Positions 24,391 to 36,622 of a stretch of DNA of 64,000 bases are shown one piece after another. Position 1 is the stretch's first letter. Each line of letters starts with the position of its first letter. The stretch lies in NCBI RefSeq assembly GCF_004379255.2, contig NC_056047.1:27852293-27916292 (forward strand). The letters are read 5' to 3'. The translations under genes were made by a program, and so were the position numbers. The stretch is from Salvia splendens (Eukaryota; Streptophyta; Magnoliopsida; Lamiales; Lamiaceae). Below the pieces are notes generated by a model. The model made no database searches and was not told the origin of the DNA. It saw only the letters and a list, made by a program, of their open reading frames with translations.

Positions 24391-25712
24391 TGTTGGGGTT
24401 TTGGAGCCCCTTGCACAGCGGAAGACTTGTACAAACAAATAAATCACACGTAGGATCTACTTGACCGATTATGGAATTAATCTATTCACATGTTAACACA
24501 GAATTGCATGCTAGAACGCAAATAATTCATGCTCATAGAATATAAATCCTAAACATGAATTCTACGGTTTAGAGTTACCGATTTGATTCTCCAAAGAATC
24601 GTCGATTGCTCGCGCCTTCTCCACGATGATCTCTTTTATTCTCCTATTTATATTAAGTTCATATTGGGCCCAGTCAGGGATCTATGGAAGGTTTTGGATA
24701 TGGGCTCCCCCAATTAGCTTTTTACTAATTAAATTGAACCCACAATTTAATACAAGCTTATAATGGAATATTACGAGCAGCCACTACAGACGTAATATTG
24801 ACCTCCCCATCCAAATCCGAAATTATAAGTATTCCGGGTTTCCATGTTGTTTATTATTCATTTCCCGCGCTTAAGATATAAATGCCCATTAATTAATTAA
24901 AGTCTATGGACTATTAACATCTTATTAACTCCAAGAGTAGACTTAGCAAGAAACACTTATTTATTATTCATAGAGTAATAAAACTCCAACTGGCCAGTTT
25001 CCGAATAATAAAACCTTGTTCAAGCTCCTCTTGAGGACATTATCAAACGAGACTCACCTCGCGCACGATTCAACATAATAGCAATCCTAGCACCGCTAGA
25101 TAATGATCACCACTACCCAATATACCTGGATCGTTGGGTGACGAAACACCCGCACCTTTGGTAAGTCAAAGTAGTAGATACTCAATATCGTATGCTCAAT
25201 GCTAACGTACATTGATTAAGAAATAGATATTTATCAAGACCTCGTCTTTCAGTAGATAGCATAAAGACACGTCTTGCTGTTAGATCCATTCAGTGCTATA
25301 CCACACCAACGTCATCTTATTTCAATAAGGCTTAGAAATAATCGGACTGACATTGCTACCTTTCACGATAGGTAGCCAAAGCCTATCTAGGTTGTGAAAT
25401 TCTTCTTTTTCTTTTGCAAAGCATTGCATAGAACCGACTGTAGTTACCTTAAAGTGGACGACGCCCACAACCAGTCTACTAAGCAAAAGACTTGGGCTTT
25501 GTTTACTTCTTATGCATTTAAATGTTTATTAAACATCTTATAAACACACAAGCAAACACAATGTAATAATATACTGATTCTATTCGTGCGAAATGCTCGA
25601 ATAATACTGAATCGGGTCAAAAGTGGATTGTAGAGTTTTTACGTATACATGCAACGTTCTATTCGTGCGAACTCTCGCTCGAAACATGCTTTTAGGTATA
25701 CTAACCCTAACA
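24391..25712 (-). repeat. Copia-A 3' LTR
   Basis: 1,322 bases, against 1,555 for the 5' LTR. A block of about 233 bases corresponding to 32891-33123 of the 5' LTR is deleted near 24631, with two bases of microhomology (TC), and a shorter loss occurs near 24908. A sense TATA box (TATAAATA) lies at 24645-24652. The LTR is adjacent to the CCAAC target duplication on its left and to the polypurine tract on its right. Confidence 0.9.
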
Positions 25713-25724
25713 ATCTCCCACTTA
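25713..25724 (-). other. Copia-A polypurine tract
   Basis: In sense, AAGTGGGAGATT lies directly before the TGTTAGGG start of the 3' LTR, the usual arrangement for plus-strand priming in copia elements. A second GTGGGAG-containing stretch lies about 55 bases farther inside (near 25770). Confidence 0.8.
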
Positions 25725-28385
25725 TACTCAAAACATGCTTTCGAGTATACCCACTGCCAAAAACTCTCCCACTTATACGCAAAGCAGGTATTGGAGCTAG
25801 ATATATCGAACTACCACTCATTTCACATCATGTTTGAAACATGTTGTCACAAAGGCATTTTTCAGTGAAAAATCTACTTGGTTGTTCTCTGATAATATCT
25901 TTTGCGTCACTATGTCTTTGCTGCGTACTTGATCTTTAATTAATTTCATCTCTCTATGTGATTGCTTAGCTTATGATCTCGTGTTCCTCTTGAGTTAACC
26001 TTTGCTAGAGTAAAAATACTCATATGTATACTCAAACTTACGATCAAAGCTACTAGGAGTATACTCCTAATGTAAACACATAAACTGAGGATGACTTACT
26101 CGATCACTGATTAGTCATAAGACTTAGTCAGTGTAACCCCAAGGACATTGCATGAATGACTGGCAAACTAGAATATAGCGATTAGTCTTTTTCAAGTACT
26201 ATGGTATATTCATTACCTCAATCAAAGTCCTTTGCCATGGTTAATATGATATATACTTGCTATGCAAAAGCACAACTAATATCAAACTTAGTACACATCA
26301 TAGCATACATGAGACATCTATCTGCAGAACTAGTCTCATAATTCTTGTTCTCACTAAGCGTCAAACGACACTTGATTAGAGACAAGACAATTCCATCTTG
26401 AAAGGTAGAAACCTTTGCATGGAAATTCTAATGCTAAAATGTTCCAAGCTATGTGTAGATATAGATTCCTAAGAGAATCTCAACATTCTTTCTAGCAATC
26501 TTAAAGACTTTAGATGCTTAGAATGTAATTAGTTTCTCTATAATCCTTTATCTTAAACTGGGTAGACAACCAGTTTCCTACGCTAGATGCCAATCTTAGT
26601 TGTTTGCAACTTTTATAGATTTCATCATCGTAGAGTACCAATAATACCATATTTAATGCACTTTCAACTTCCTTGTGCTTACTACACACTTAAAGAGCAC
26701 ATGTCAAATTCCAAACATTTGACAATCTCGACAAAACACTTATCTCTGATTTAGATGCTTGCCTAAGACCACAAAGGTCTTCATAAGCTTCTAATCATGT
26801 GTTTCTTGCCCTCTATTACATACCTATTAGGATGTTCCATGTAGATGATTTCTTCAAGACTTCTATTAATAGAAAGCTGTCTTGACAATCATGATACATA
26901 CATTCTAATTATGTAAGTGCTGATAGACAATAGGATCGAACAAATCTTGGCACAACGACAGCGAGAAGATGATATTTCTCTTTGGGCATAGCCCATTGTC
27001 ATTGTCTTGCCATTTGAGATCCATTTTTACATTTGCAAATATACTAGCTCCCACTGACTGACACAGCCTGTAGGTAGTGTTGCAAGTCTTGTAAAATATG
27101 TTGTCTATCTAAGATTGTAGTTTGCAATCTATCACCTTTTCAAGGATGAATATCCAAATGAACCAATTATACATTGTAGTTGAAGGGATTATGTTCAAGT
27201 CAATCTAAGACTGCATTTAACGACACTCTTGGACCCATGAACTTGTTATGTTCCTTAGGAACACTCCCACTACGACATGGTTCTTACAATCTTAAGTGTT
27301 GAAGTTGATTTCATTAGTGCAAAAGTTTCTAACGGTATGATTCCTTGGTAATATGGAAAAGCCGATATCTCTCTTTTTATCTTGAGAATTATCACATTGT
27401 TAGGCTTGTAGTTCATCTCATGATCTTCATACAAGAATTGTATCTTTGAAGATTACAGAACTCATAATCTTACATCATTTGGGACAACCTTAAACATACC
27501 TCAGTACTCAACTCCAATTACTTGGATACCTTTTCCAACATGCGTTGGAACAACATTACACCTTGAGATGTGCTAGACTAAAGTCGCTCTAGTCCACAAC
27601 TCGTGTTTTGTAGAAGGTACTGATGCTGGTAGTTTCTTTAAGGTGTATCTCGTTATATCTAACGTTTATCCCATCAATGATAAGATTTTCAAGAGTACAA
27701 CTCATCACTTAATCAAACTTGTCTTAGAAAGACTTCGATTCCTTCTTACATTACTATCCATTCTTTAGAAGAATGCTTGGATTCGTCAAAGGAGATTAGA
27801 CTCCCACTACTGATCATAATCCATTCGTCTTCTTATGGTGCAAACCATTAAGACTTGCTTGTCTTTCTATGTCGCACTTCTATAAGTATCCTGAATCAAA
27901 TGATCCTAACTCATAGTGCATCAGACAGACATTTTCGACTTTCAAGTTATTTAACAAATTGTTAAAATCTTGATAGTCTAGATCAGTTTGAACAATAACT
28001 AAGTATTTTCTTGGCCTTAAAACTAAGAGCCATAAATACTTTATCATTCATTGTTTAAGAAGTTGATGTGTTGTTTAATACTCAATCTTGTTGCATCTAT
28101 ATTGTTTCAATACTATGATGCCTTAAACATCAACCATAAAACAATAATTGAGCATCATAAACAGCTCCCACTGCAACAAAGAGCCTAACTGGATCAAGAT
28201 TTCTTACTTAGAAGTGCATTTTCAAGTAAGTCATTGTCCTTCTTGTAAAGAGGTCAATCTAACTTACAAAGCATCTTCACTCGCTTTAAACAAACTTTGA
28301 TGACAATTCAGGCTCTCCCATTTCCATATCTAGTCTTTTGTTCAAATGAACTAGGACATAGTAAAAATATAGCCTATACGAATTC

Positions 28386-29558
28386 TTTTTTTTTTTTTTT
28401 TTTTTTAAAAAAAAACACCCCGAGGGGCGGAGGGTTGAGGCGGACCCACACCTGTGCATTACCAGAAACCAATTGAAACAGCCAACCATACACCGAGTCG
28501 CCCAAAAGTGACGACTCGTCAAGACATGACAAATTAGAGTACAAAGAGGGCCTCCCTAACAACTAGGATGGTCATCTATCTACTCTCAAAATTCCAATTA
28601 CAATTTGATGCAGCCTTTGCATCCCCAACACTCTTGTCCATCACCTAGCTAAGGCCCGTAATAGGGATACCTCCGCTAGGTACATACCCCCCTGGATCAA
28701 GGTCCTCGATGTGGCCCTCTATCTCCCGGTTGGGGAGCCCACATGCGACACTCATGGAGCAAACGCTCGGGTCATTTGCACCCGATGGATCAGTCTCAAA
28801 TGTCACCGTAGCAACATTCTCCTTCAAATGCCAATCATCAACGTGTGGAGCCTTGGTGTGCATATCGCCCTCATGCACTTTTCCTTTCCTCTTCCTCAGC
28901 ACCAATTGGAAGCCATCCTCATCCACACTTGGGTGACTCCTACTAGCCACTCTTGACTTCGACGATCCCGCACCCAATGTACCCTCAGAGTTCTCCGCAT
29001 GGTTGTTACAATCTTTGGGCTTCTCCAAATGTCCAAAGGAAGATGGAGTGCCGAACCAAGCCTTCGCCTTTGGGCGCCACTCACGGCGGATGTTCTTGGC
29101 GGCATGACTTGATATGTTCTCCTTGGATGGTGCTTGGCGAGCCTTGTCTCTACCCCAAGTCTTCCTTCCCGCTGCATGACAATCCTCTTTCTCATGCCCA
29201 ACATGTTTACAATTAGCACAAAACAAAGGAATACGGTCCCATGCCACTTTGTACCTCGAGTCTTTGCCTCGGATATTAAGGATGATCTCTTCCGTCGGGG
29301 GAGTAGAGATGTCAATCTCTACGCAAATCCTTGCGAAGGAGAGTCGGCTTTGATGAATTGTGGCATGGTCGGCTTGTAGTGGCTTGCCAAGGAGCTTACC
29401 GATTGCCATGAGGGCCGATTCCTCATAGAGATGAGCCGGAATCCCCAATATGTTGCACCACACAGCAACAATTGGCGACTCAAAGAACGTGTCAAAATCC
29501 GGCGCCCACTTGAACACCCTCATCGGATGGCTATCAACATACCAATTCGGACTCCCAT
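28386..29558 (-). mobile_element. LINE-M, 5'-truncated ORF1-only LINE (half-LINE)
   Basis: Minus strand: poly(A) (T run at 28386-28406), a 3' UTR of about 240 bases, and the C-terminal part of an ORF1, with no ORF2. The flanking 18-bp duplication is TATAGCCTATACGAATTC (28368-28385 and 29559-29576). Copia-B carries the uninterrupted site once, at 54637-54654. The ORF1-to-UTR junction and the UTR match LINE-H, which is inserted elsewhere. Confidence 0.93.
28645..29558 (-). CDS. LINE-M ORF1, C-terminal part
   Basis: Open in sense from the truncated 5' end (NGSPNWYVDSHPMRVFKW) to the TAG at 28645-28647, about 304 codons with no break. The block HPMRVFKWAPDFDTFFESP to IGKLLGKPLQADHATI is the second half of the DUF4283-like domain. 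The CCHC knuckle CANCKHVGHEKEDC follows near 29180-29220. The tail is Ser/Lys-rich and ends near GGIPITGLS. The 3' UTR follows at once where full-length LINEs here would start ORF2. The protein clearly belongs to the same family as LINE-H ORF1 and is more distant from LINE-B and LINE-C ORF1. Confidence 0.85.
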
Positions 29559-31209
29559 TATAGCCTATACGAATTCGTCATCTATCATGTTACTTTCCTC
29601 CAACAGTAATATAATGACTAATATTCTGAAGGTTTCTACTTTTCGGTTAAACCTTCTTTTAGTCATTTCTTATTACTCAAGGCGATGACTTGAGTCAGAA
29701 ACTATTTGAGTGATCACAAGATTCCTCAAAATATTCTGTCCATCTAGGATATTCCAATCGAATCATCTTGACAGATTCTAGTGATATCCATCTTTAATCG
29801 TCACTAACTAAGACTTGTCATGCTACTTAAAAGAAAATAGCTTGACCTTAATCCTTAAAGAACTCGTCAAGTACATGCAAAATGCATTCTCGAAGAATCT
29901 TCATGGAATTACGTCGAGGAAATAGAGGACATGAATCATTGAGTATAAACTCCAAGTTTTAGCGATGAGACTCTTATCCATTTACATTTCCAGTCTACAT
30001 AATTTTGGCATTCGAGTTTATTTCTTTAAAGATCGCAGACAAAATATGAATGACATAATGAACATTTGGCATATAAACTTATTATCACATACTTATGCTC
30101 AACACATAATCGCAAATAACCACAAAACAATTACGTATCTTGCAACTGTAAAATTTAAATTTTGTACCCTCCAGAGGAAGTCAATACGTATTAAAATTTT
30201 ACAATTTTACTGGTCACAACACCGACGAATAGTCCAGAGACCGCAGCACGGCATGGCCGCCAAATATTGCCTAAGCAAGACCACCGAATTTAGCATTACA
30301 GAGTCTCATTTCTACAACACACTCCCATAACAATGCTCATGTGCTGCTAACAAGATCAAGCTATCTCATAAATTCTGTGTGAACTTCTGAATCTCGCAGT
30401 TTCGTAGGATTATTGTCCCCACAGAGCAGGTGGCGATAATATTGGAAACCACATTCTAGTTCATACTATTTATCTTCGAGAAATCCGCCCTCATGAACTC
30501 GCTATTTCTTAGGATTATTGTCCCCACAGAGCAGGTGGCGATAATATTAGAAAAAAAGCTTCAAAAATTGCAGACCAATTGATGGAGACCGTATACAACG
30601 CACTTGTTGTAATTATCGCTTAGATATTTTATATGGTTTTTGCATAATTATCACATAAGCAAATAAGACAGATAATCCACTTACAAAGATAAACACCAAA
30701 TAAACAGATAAATCCATTTAATGCATGGCATTTAAACACACTGGATAATTAATGATAATTATTTAATCTAGTCAAGGGAGAATCAATTAAATAATTATGT
30801 TTTATCTTGGATAATTATTATCCTTAATCATTTAGGATTTATCAAGACAGTGTTAACTATCTAAATCCATTTAGGATCATTCTAGATTTTATTTTGATAA
30901 AATCAAATCCTTCAATTCAAGATAACGTTGATCTAGGATTATCATTATTTAAATCGTTCTAGGATATTGCTAGACAGAAACGATTCCATCATAATTCATA
31001 CGATAAATAAAATCCAACCAACCAAGATTTATACAAATCTTAATTCTGTTTAGAATAGATATCTAGAATATATCATACATTACTTAGGATTTCTAAGATA
31101 AATAAGTTTATCTAATCCAATTAAATAAGGATTTTCTTATATATATTATCTTTATCCCAATCTATCTAGGATATAAATCCATAAGATAAGGATAACTTGG
31201 ATTGATCTT

Positions 31210-31680
31210 TATTTTAATCCATCTAAGATTTGTCTTTAATAGATTTAAATCTATTCAAATCTATAGGATAAAATAAATTAATATAATTATTAATCCTAAT
31301 CCATCTAAGATTTATTATTGGAATAAATCCATATAAATCCAAAGGATTAGATAATATTATATTATATTTATTCAAATCTATCTAAGATTTATCTAGGAAC
31401 AAATCCATATAAATCTATAAGATAAGAATAAAATATTATATTATTACTATCCAAATCCATCTAGAATTTATCAATGAATAAATTCATATAAATTCATAGG
31501 ATAAGAATAAAATAATATTGTCATTATCTAAATCCATCTAGGATTCATCTAGGAATAAATCCATATAAATCCATAAGATATAGATAAATATTAGATAATT
31601 ATTTTCCAAATATAACTAGGATTAATTTAGGAATAAAATCCATATAAATCCATTAAATAAGGAAAGAATCTAATTAATCC
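31210..31680. repeat. AT-rich degenerate tandem repeat in copia-A
   Basis: About six imperfect units of about 77 bases, each starting near AATCCATCTAGGATTTAT and containing AATAAATCCATATAAATCC. The same array occurs in copia-B near 56290-56750. It lies between the GC-rich leader segment and the decayed pol. Confidence 0.75.
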
Positions 31681-31791
31681 AATATTTGATTAATAATCAA
31701 ATCTCATATATTATATAAAATCCTCAAAAGATATATTCAAATCTTATTTCCATATTAATCTTGAATTATTTCCAAAATTGAATCCAAGGAT

Positions 31792-32388
31792 TTGGAAACC
31801 CTAATCAAATTTGGAAAGCGAAGTCACGGAACGAGGCCAAGCGACGTAGAACTCGAGTCTGGGAAACTGCCTGCGAAGGACTCCCACTCGAAACCCAGCC
31901 TGCTTCGACCCCGGCTCCTCACGAAGGGCGCTGTCTTTCGAGCCCGGAAACTGCCCAGAATGGCTCCCACTCAGACCGCCATCGTTGCCGGCGTCGCGCT
32001 GCAGGATGTCGTCGCTGCTGGCGCAGCGTCGTCGCACCCGCCGCTTCTCAGCCTGAGAGCGCTTCTGCCGCTGCATCGTCGTCGCTGTCGCGACGTCGTC
32101 TTCGCAGCTGCCAGGCTTGCTCCGTCGCATTCTCAGCGGCTCCGACGACAGCTTCCTCCGAGCCCGGAAACTGCCCAAGAAGGGCTCCCACTCGAAAAAC
32201 TGTCGCCTCTGGCAATCTGCTGTCTGATTTCTCGCGATTATCCCCGCAAATCCCGAACAGCAAGGAAGAGGAAAACTCCAATTTCCAATTCACGTACAAT
32301 AAATGTACCGACTTGTTTAGAGAACAAAAATAAACCATGTAATCATTACAGCAATTTTAATTCCATGAATTTTGACTCAATAATATAA
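31792..32388. other. GC-rich leader segment of copia-A
   Basis: A GC-rich island in otherwise AT-rich internal sequence, between the primer-binding site and the AT-rich repeats. Short frames are open on both strands: 96 codons at 32338-32048 and 125 codons at 32178-31801 on the sense strand, and 198 codons at 31792-32388 on the plus strand. All are rich in Ala, Arg and Ser with no recognisable domain. A motif of about 40 bases around CCCGGAAACTGCCCA recurs three times (about 31855, 31940 and 32160). The corresponding copia-B region is 56870-57466. I cannot assign a function; a captured host fragment is one possibility. Confidence 0.5.
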
Positions 32389-32637
32389 TCTTTAGGAGTA
32401 ATGATTATATTATTGGAATAATTTTCCACCGTACTCTGAGTCAAAATATCAATCTAGGAATTAGTTTCAAATTGTTCTCTAGGTGGCGGTTTGCACATTT
32501 AATCACGTGCGATACTTTCTTCGAGTCCATCACGTTAATTGCTATCGACAAGAGGAAATAACGCAAAAACGAAGAAACTCATGCGTTCAAACAATTCACA
32601 TAACATGAAATTAATCCACATAATCAGAGCCAAAAAT

Positions 32638-32652
32638 TGGCTCTGATACCAA
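32638..32652 (-). other. Copia-A primer-binding site (initiator tRNA-Met)
   Basis: In sense, TTGGTATCAGAGCCA lies within two bases of the 5' LTR end. This is the standard complement of the 3' end of plant initiator tRNA-Met and fixes the element orientation as minus. Confidence 0.92.
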
Positions 32653-32653
32653 T

Positions 32654-34208
32654 TGTTGGGGTTTTGGAGCCCCTTGCACAGCGGAAAGACTTGTACAAAC
32701 AAATAAATCAGACGTAGGATCTATTTGACCGATTATGGAATTAATCGATTCACATGTTAACACAGAATTGCATGCTAGAACGCAAATAATTCATGCTCAT
32801 AGAATATAAATCCTAAACATGAATTCTACGGTTTAGAGTTACCGATTTGATTCTCCAAAGAATCGTCGATTGCTCGCGCCTTCTCCACGATGATCTTCAA
32901 TACTAGACCACAGATCTTCTGACTGGTGTCCCGAACTGTATTCCGACATTAGGGTGGGCTGATCTTATCGAAACACTAGGACTCGAATAAAGAAGACAGA
33001 ACTTTCTCACGGAGGAGGAGCTGAAGATCTCACGGAGGAGAAATTCAATGGAAAAATCGTCCCCCTCTTAAAAATTAGAGTGGGCGAAAATTTTCATAAA
33101 AAAATTGTGTTTTCTGTCTCTTTTATTCTCCTATTTATATTAAGTTCATATTGGGCCCAGTCAGGGATTTATGGAAGGTTTTGGATATGGGCTCCCCCAA
33201 TTAGCTTTTTACTAATTAAATTGAACCCACAATTTAATACAAGCTTATATTGGAATATTACGAGCAGCCACTACATACGTAATATTGACCTCCCCATCCA
33301 AATCCGAAATTATACGTATTCCGGATTTCCATGTTGTTTATTATTCATTTCCCGCGCTTAAGATATAAATGCCCATTAATTAATTAAAGTCTGCTATGGA
33401 CTTAATTAATTAACATCTTATTAACTCCAAGAGTAGACTTAGCAAGAAACACTTATTTATTATTCATAAAGTAATAAAACTCCAACTGGCCAGTTTCCGA
33501 ATAATAAAACCTTGTTCAAGCTCCTCTTGAGGACATTATCAAACGAGACTCACCTCGCGCACGATTCAACATAATAGCAATCCTAGCTCCGCTAGATAAT
33601 GATCACCACTACCCAATATACCTGGATCGTTGGGTGACGAAAAACCCGCACCTTTGGTAAGTCAAAGTAGTAGATACTCAATATCGTATGCTCAATGCTA
33701 ACGTACATTGATTAAGAAATAGATATTTATCAAGACCTCGTCTTTCAATAGATAGCATAAAGACACGTCTTGCTGTTAGATCCATTCAGTGCTATACCAC
33801 ACCAACGTCATCTTATTTCAATAAGGCTTAGAAATAATCGGACTGACATTGCAACCTTTCACGATAGGTAGCCAAAGCCTATCTAGGTTGTGAAATTCTT
33901 CTTTTTCTTTTGCAAAGCATTGCATAGAACCGACTGTAGTTACCTTAAAGTGGACGACGCCCACAACCAGTCTACTAAGCAAAAGACTTAGGCTTTGTTT
34001 ACTTCTTATGCATTTAAATGTTTATAAAACATCTTATAAACGCACAAGCAAACACAATGTAATAATATACTGATTCTATTCGTGCGAAATGCTCGAATAA
34101 TACTGAATCGGGTCAAAAGTGGATTGTAGAGTTTTTACGTATACATGCAACGTTCTATTCGTGCGAACTCTCACTCGAAACATGCTTTTCAGTATACTAA
34201 CCCTAACA
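32654..34208 (-). repeat. Copia-A 5' LTR
   Basis: 1,555 bases with TG...CA ends in sense. It keeps the 233-base block lost from the 3' LTR and holds a direct repeat around 33010-33045 (CTCACGGAGGAG twice), one unit of which is absent from copia-B. It is followed by LINE-D with the CCAAC target duplication. Confidence 0.9.
33132..33139 (-). promoter_or_regulatory. Copia-A LTR TATA box
   Basis: TATAAATA in sense, followed by GGAG, inside the 5' LTR; also present at 24645-24652 and, in copia-B, at 58187-58194. Probably the LTR promoter core. Confidence 0.65.
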
Positions 34209-35531
34209 CCAACTCCTTCATGATCAGGCCGGCATCCCACAGCACATCATTGATCGCATCCTCCACACCCCGATCCTCCACGGTGAAAAGGGCAACCCGA
34301 GGTGGACCCTTTCTAAACATGGGGAATTCACGGTGGCCTCGACATGGGACACAATCCGAGGGCAGCACCCGCTCATTCAGGGACTGGGCGATGTTTGGAA
34401 GGCGGGTCTCACTACTTCCGTAGCCATCATCATCTGGAGGCTCCTCTCCAACCGCGTACCGGTCGACACGAAACTTCAGTGGCGGGAGATTGAGCTAGCT
34501 TCCAAGTGCCAATGCTGCCCCCACCGACCGGGTATCGAGTCCCTCCAACACCTATTCATCCAGGGACATGGAGCTCGCAGAGTATGGAGTGAGTTTGACG
34601 CTTGGTTCGCAGGCCCGTCCCCCCGCCTCCATATCAATGACACAATCCCTACGAGAATTGAAGTGTGGGCGCGGAGATATCAGCAGCCGAACAAGAAGCA
34701 TCTTAGCCGAGCCACCCCATACCTCATTCTTTGGTTTATCTGGTCGGAGAGAAATAGGAGTCGCCACCAAGGCACACAGTTTAAACCACAAAATGTGGTA
34801 TGGCAGGTCCACATGTTCATTCGGAATTCTATGTCCAATGGAAGCTTGAAGCCGAAACATTGGAAGGGAGTTAAACTTGGAATCAACATTCCTCAACAAG
34901 CGGCGGCAATCAGGGTGCTACCCCTAGCCATGGCAATCAAATGGAATCCCCCGGATCAGCCGTGGATAAAGCTCGGCATGGATGGTTCCTTTAATGAAGC
35001 GAACGACAAAGCATGGGCTGGAGGGATCATTCGAGGCCACTTGGGTATGATGCTCGTCGCCTTCAGCACGCCCCTCGAAGCACACTCGGCGTTAGAGGCG
35101 GAGCTCTTGGCCATGCTCCACGGTTTGAACATAGCCAAGGATTTCGCTCTACCAATCTGGATTGAGTCGGATGCAGAGCAAGCAATCAAATTGGTCAATG
35201 GGACACGATGGGGCCCGGCACTCGCTCGGCAAGCGGTGGCGCAACTAATCCTAAACAAACGCCAACTCAAATTCCGAGCCATGTTCATACACCGGGAGGG
35301 AAACAAAGCAGCGAACTTCCTTGCGAGAATGGGGCTAGACCAAGACAGTGGCCTACGAATGCACGTCAACTCAGCACCGAGAGAATTGTTGGACTTGGTT
35401 CGATTGGACGAGATGGGAGTGTCGCACATCCGAAACCTAGACGGGGACGGACACTAAAGTTGGTAATGAGACGTTGGGAGACAATAGTGACTAGTTTTTT
35501 GGTTAATTGTATTTTGGAAAAGAGTATGATG

Positions 35532-35556
35532 GGGTCCGAACCTTGTGGGATCGGAC
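35532..35556 (+). other. LINE-D 3' UTR hairpin
   Basis: GGTCCGA (35532-35538) pairs with TCGGACC (35550-35556), as in LINE-A. The UTR ends with the CACC/GGTG mini-hairpin and poly(A). Confidence 0.7.
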
Positions 35557-35689
35557 CGCATACTACTCTTGGCTTTGTTACGGCACACCACTTTCGAGTG
35601 TGGCCACGCCTTGTAATTATCTCTTTTAGAAATATAGGGATGAGGGACCCACGAACCCTCCACCGTAAAGGTGTTTGATTAAAAAAAAA

Positions 35690-36335
35690 GTGAGTATATT
35701 AAGTACTCAGCCCTGCATGTGTTTTCCCTACGTGCAGGTTGAGCGGGATGTTGCAGCGGATGTTGAGGGCTTTAAGAATTTATGGATGCGTCGTGTCTGC
35801 ATACATGGGTATCATCCAATGACTCTCTTTAGATAACATATTTCCGCTGCCTTGTTTGAAATTTTTTTTGCTAAAAGTTTTTTGTTTTACTCCATACTGT
35901 TTTGTGACTTTAAGTACCTTGAGACATTAATCCGCTGCTTAACCATGTAGTACCTTAGAATATTTTCTCTTGAAGTTTAGTCGAGCTTTGTGTTAAATAT
36001 CGTCTCTTATTGTTCCCCATTTTCTTCCCCGTTTCTTAGTTCCTCTCATAGTCACGATTTCCCCGTCTTTGCTATCCTTAGTAAGGGCGGCCGTGACAAT
36101 TCTCGACTGAACATGCATTGCAGGAACAAGATTACTTAATTTGTCAAGTAGTTGATCCGTGGAAGTTTATGTTTTGTTGACATTTATTGTTTCTTGAATC
36201 GCACGAACTCAAATCTAACTCTTTGTTTTTTGTCAAGGTGTACATGCGAGAGACAACCCACCGGCCTAACCACCGATGATTTCATCTTCGTAAACATATT
36301 AAACACATTTTTTAATAAATATTCATTTATCTAAA
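35690..36335. other. Intergenic or unidentified repeat-derived DNA
   Basis: This stretch lies outside the recognised elements. No frame longer than about 60 codons is convincing. The segment around 36000-36110 (C/T-rich, then GGGCGGCCGTGACA) has the look of an LTR end, but I find no partner LTR or primer-binding site. It probably represents the sequence into which LINE-D or its neighbours inserted. Confidence 0.4.
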
Positions 36336-36622
36336 CATGATTTTAGTCCATGATTATGATTAAAGTGAAAGTATTGAAAGAGGTACACATTTATTTATCT
36401 AAACATGATTTCAGTTCCATGATTATGATTAATTGGAAAGTAGTAAAAGAGGTAAACATTTATTTATATAAACATGATTTAAGTTCCATGATTATGATTA
36501 AATGGAAAGTATTGAAAGAAGTAACCATTTTTTACATGATTTCAGTTCCATGATTATGATTAAATGGAAAGTATTGAAAGAGACATGATTTAAGTTCCAT
36601 AATTATAATTAAATGGAAAGAA
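36336..36622. repeat. Minisatellite, about five units
   Basis: Units start at 36336, 36404, 36473, 36535 and 36584 with CATGATTT.AGTTCCATGAT and contain TTAAATGGAAAGTATTGAAAG. Lengths are 68, 69, 62 and 49 bases, then a partial unit; the later units have lost the TTTATTTAT segment. Confidence 0.88.

Larger units (their letters stand above)
25725..30600 (-). pseudogene. Copia-A internal region: heavily decayed pol
   Basis: Apart from LINE-M at 28386-29558, this AT-rich stretch has no long open frame. In sense, near 26890-26815, it reads KTAF, then L-E-E-x-I-Y-M-E-H-P, the copia RT signature around the catalytic domain, broken by small indels. A GL.Q-like block follows near 26770. The order relative to the polypurine tract (RNase H side first, RT further in) is as expected for copia. 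The integrase and gag portions cannot be identified with confidence. The same decayed sequence occurs in copia-B, so the decay predates the duplication. Confidence 0.7.
24391..34208 (-). mobile_element. Copia-A, Ty1/copia-type LTR retrotransposon, coding region decayed
   Basis: Sense strand is minus. It has a 5' LTR at 32654-34208, a primer-binding site at 32638-32652, a polypurine tract at 25713-25724 and a 3' LTR at 24391-25712. The LTR ends are TGTTAGGG and CCCCAACA in sense. The 5-bp target duplication CCAAC (24386-24390 and 34209-34213) lies in LINE-D ORF2. The internal region has no intact gag or pol; a recognisable copia RT trace lies near 26815-26890. LINE-M (28386-29558) is inserted inside. 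The two LTRs differ by about 20 substitutions (counted by eye) plus deletions in the 3' copy. Confidence 0.9.

Noticed and set aside
31792..32388. Plus-strand 198-codon host gene
   Set aside because: It is antisense within a copia leader, is present identically in the duplicate, has no recognisable domain, and similar frames are open on the other strand because of GC-rich composition.
32638..32652. tRNA gene remnant
   Set aside because: Only the tRNA-Met complement next to an LTR is present; it is a primer-binding site, with no cloverleaf.
36000..36120. Solo LTR ending GTGACA
   Set aside because: The sequence resembles an LTR end, but no partner LTR, primer-binding site or target duplication could be found.
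36336..36622. CRISPR-like array
   Set aside because: Unit-length tandem repeats without unique spacers, in plant nuclear DNA; a minisatellite.
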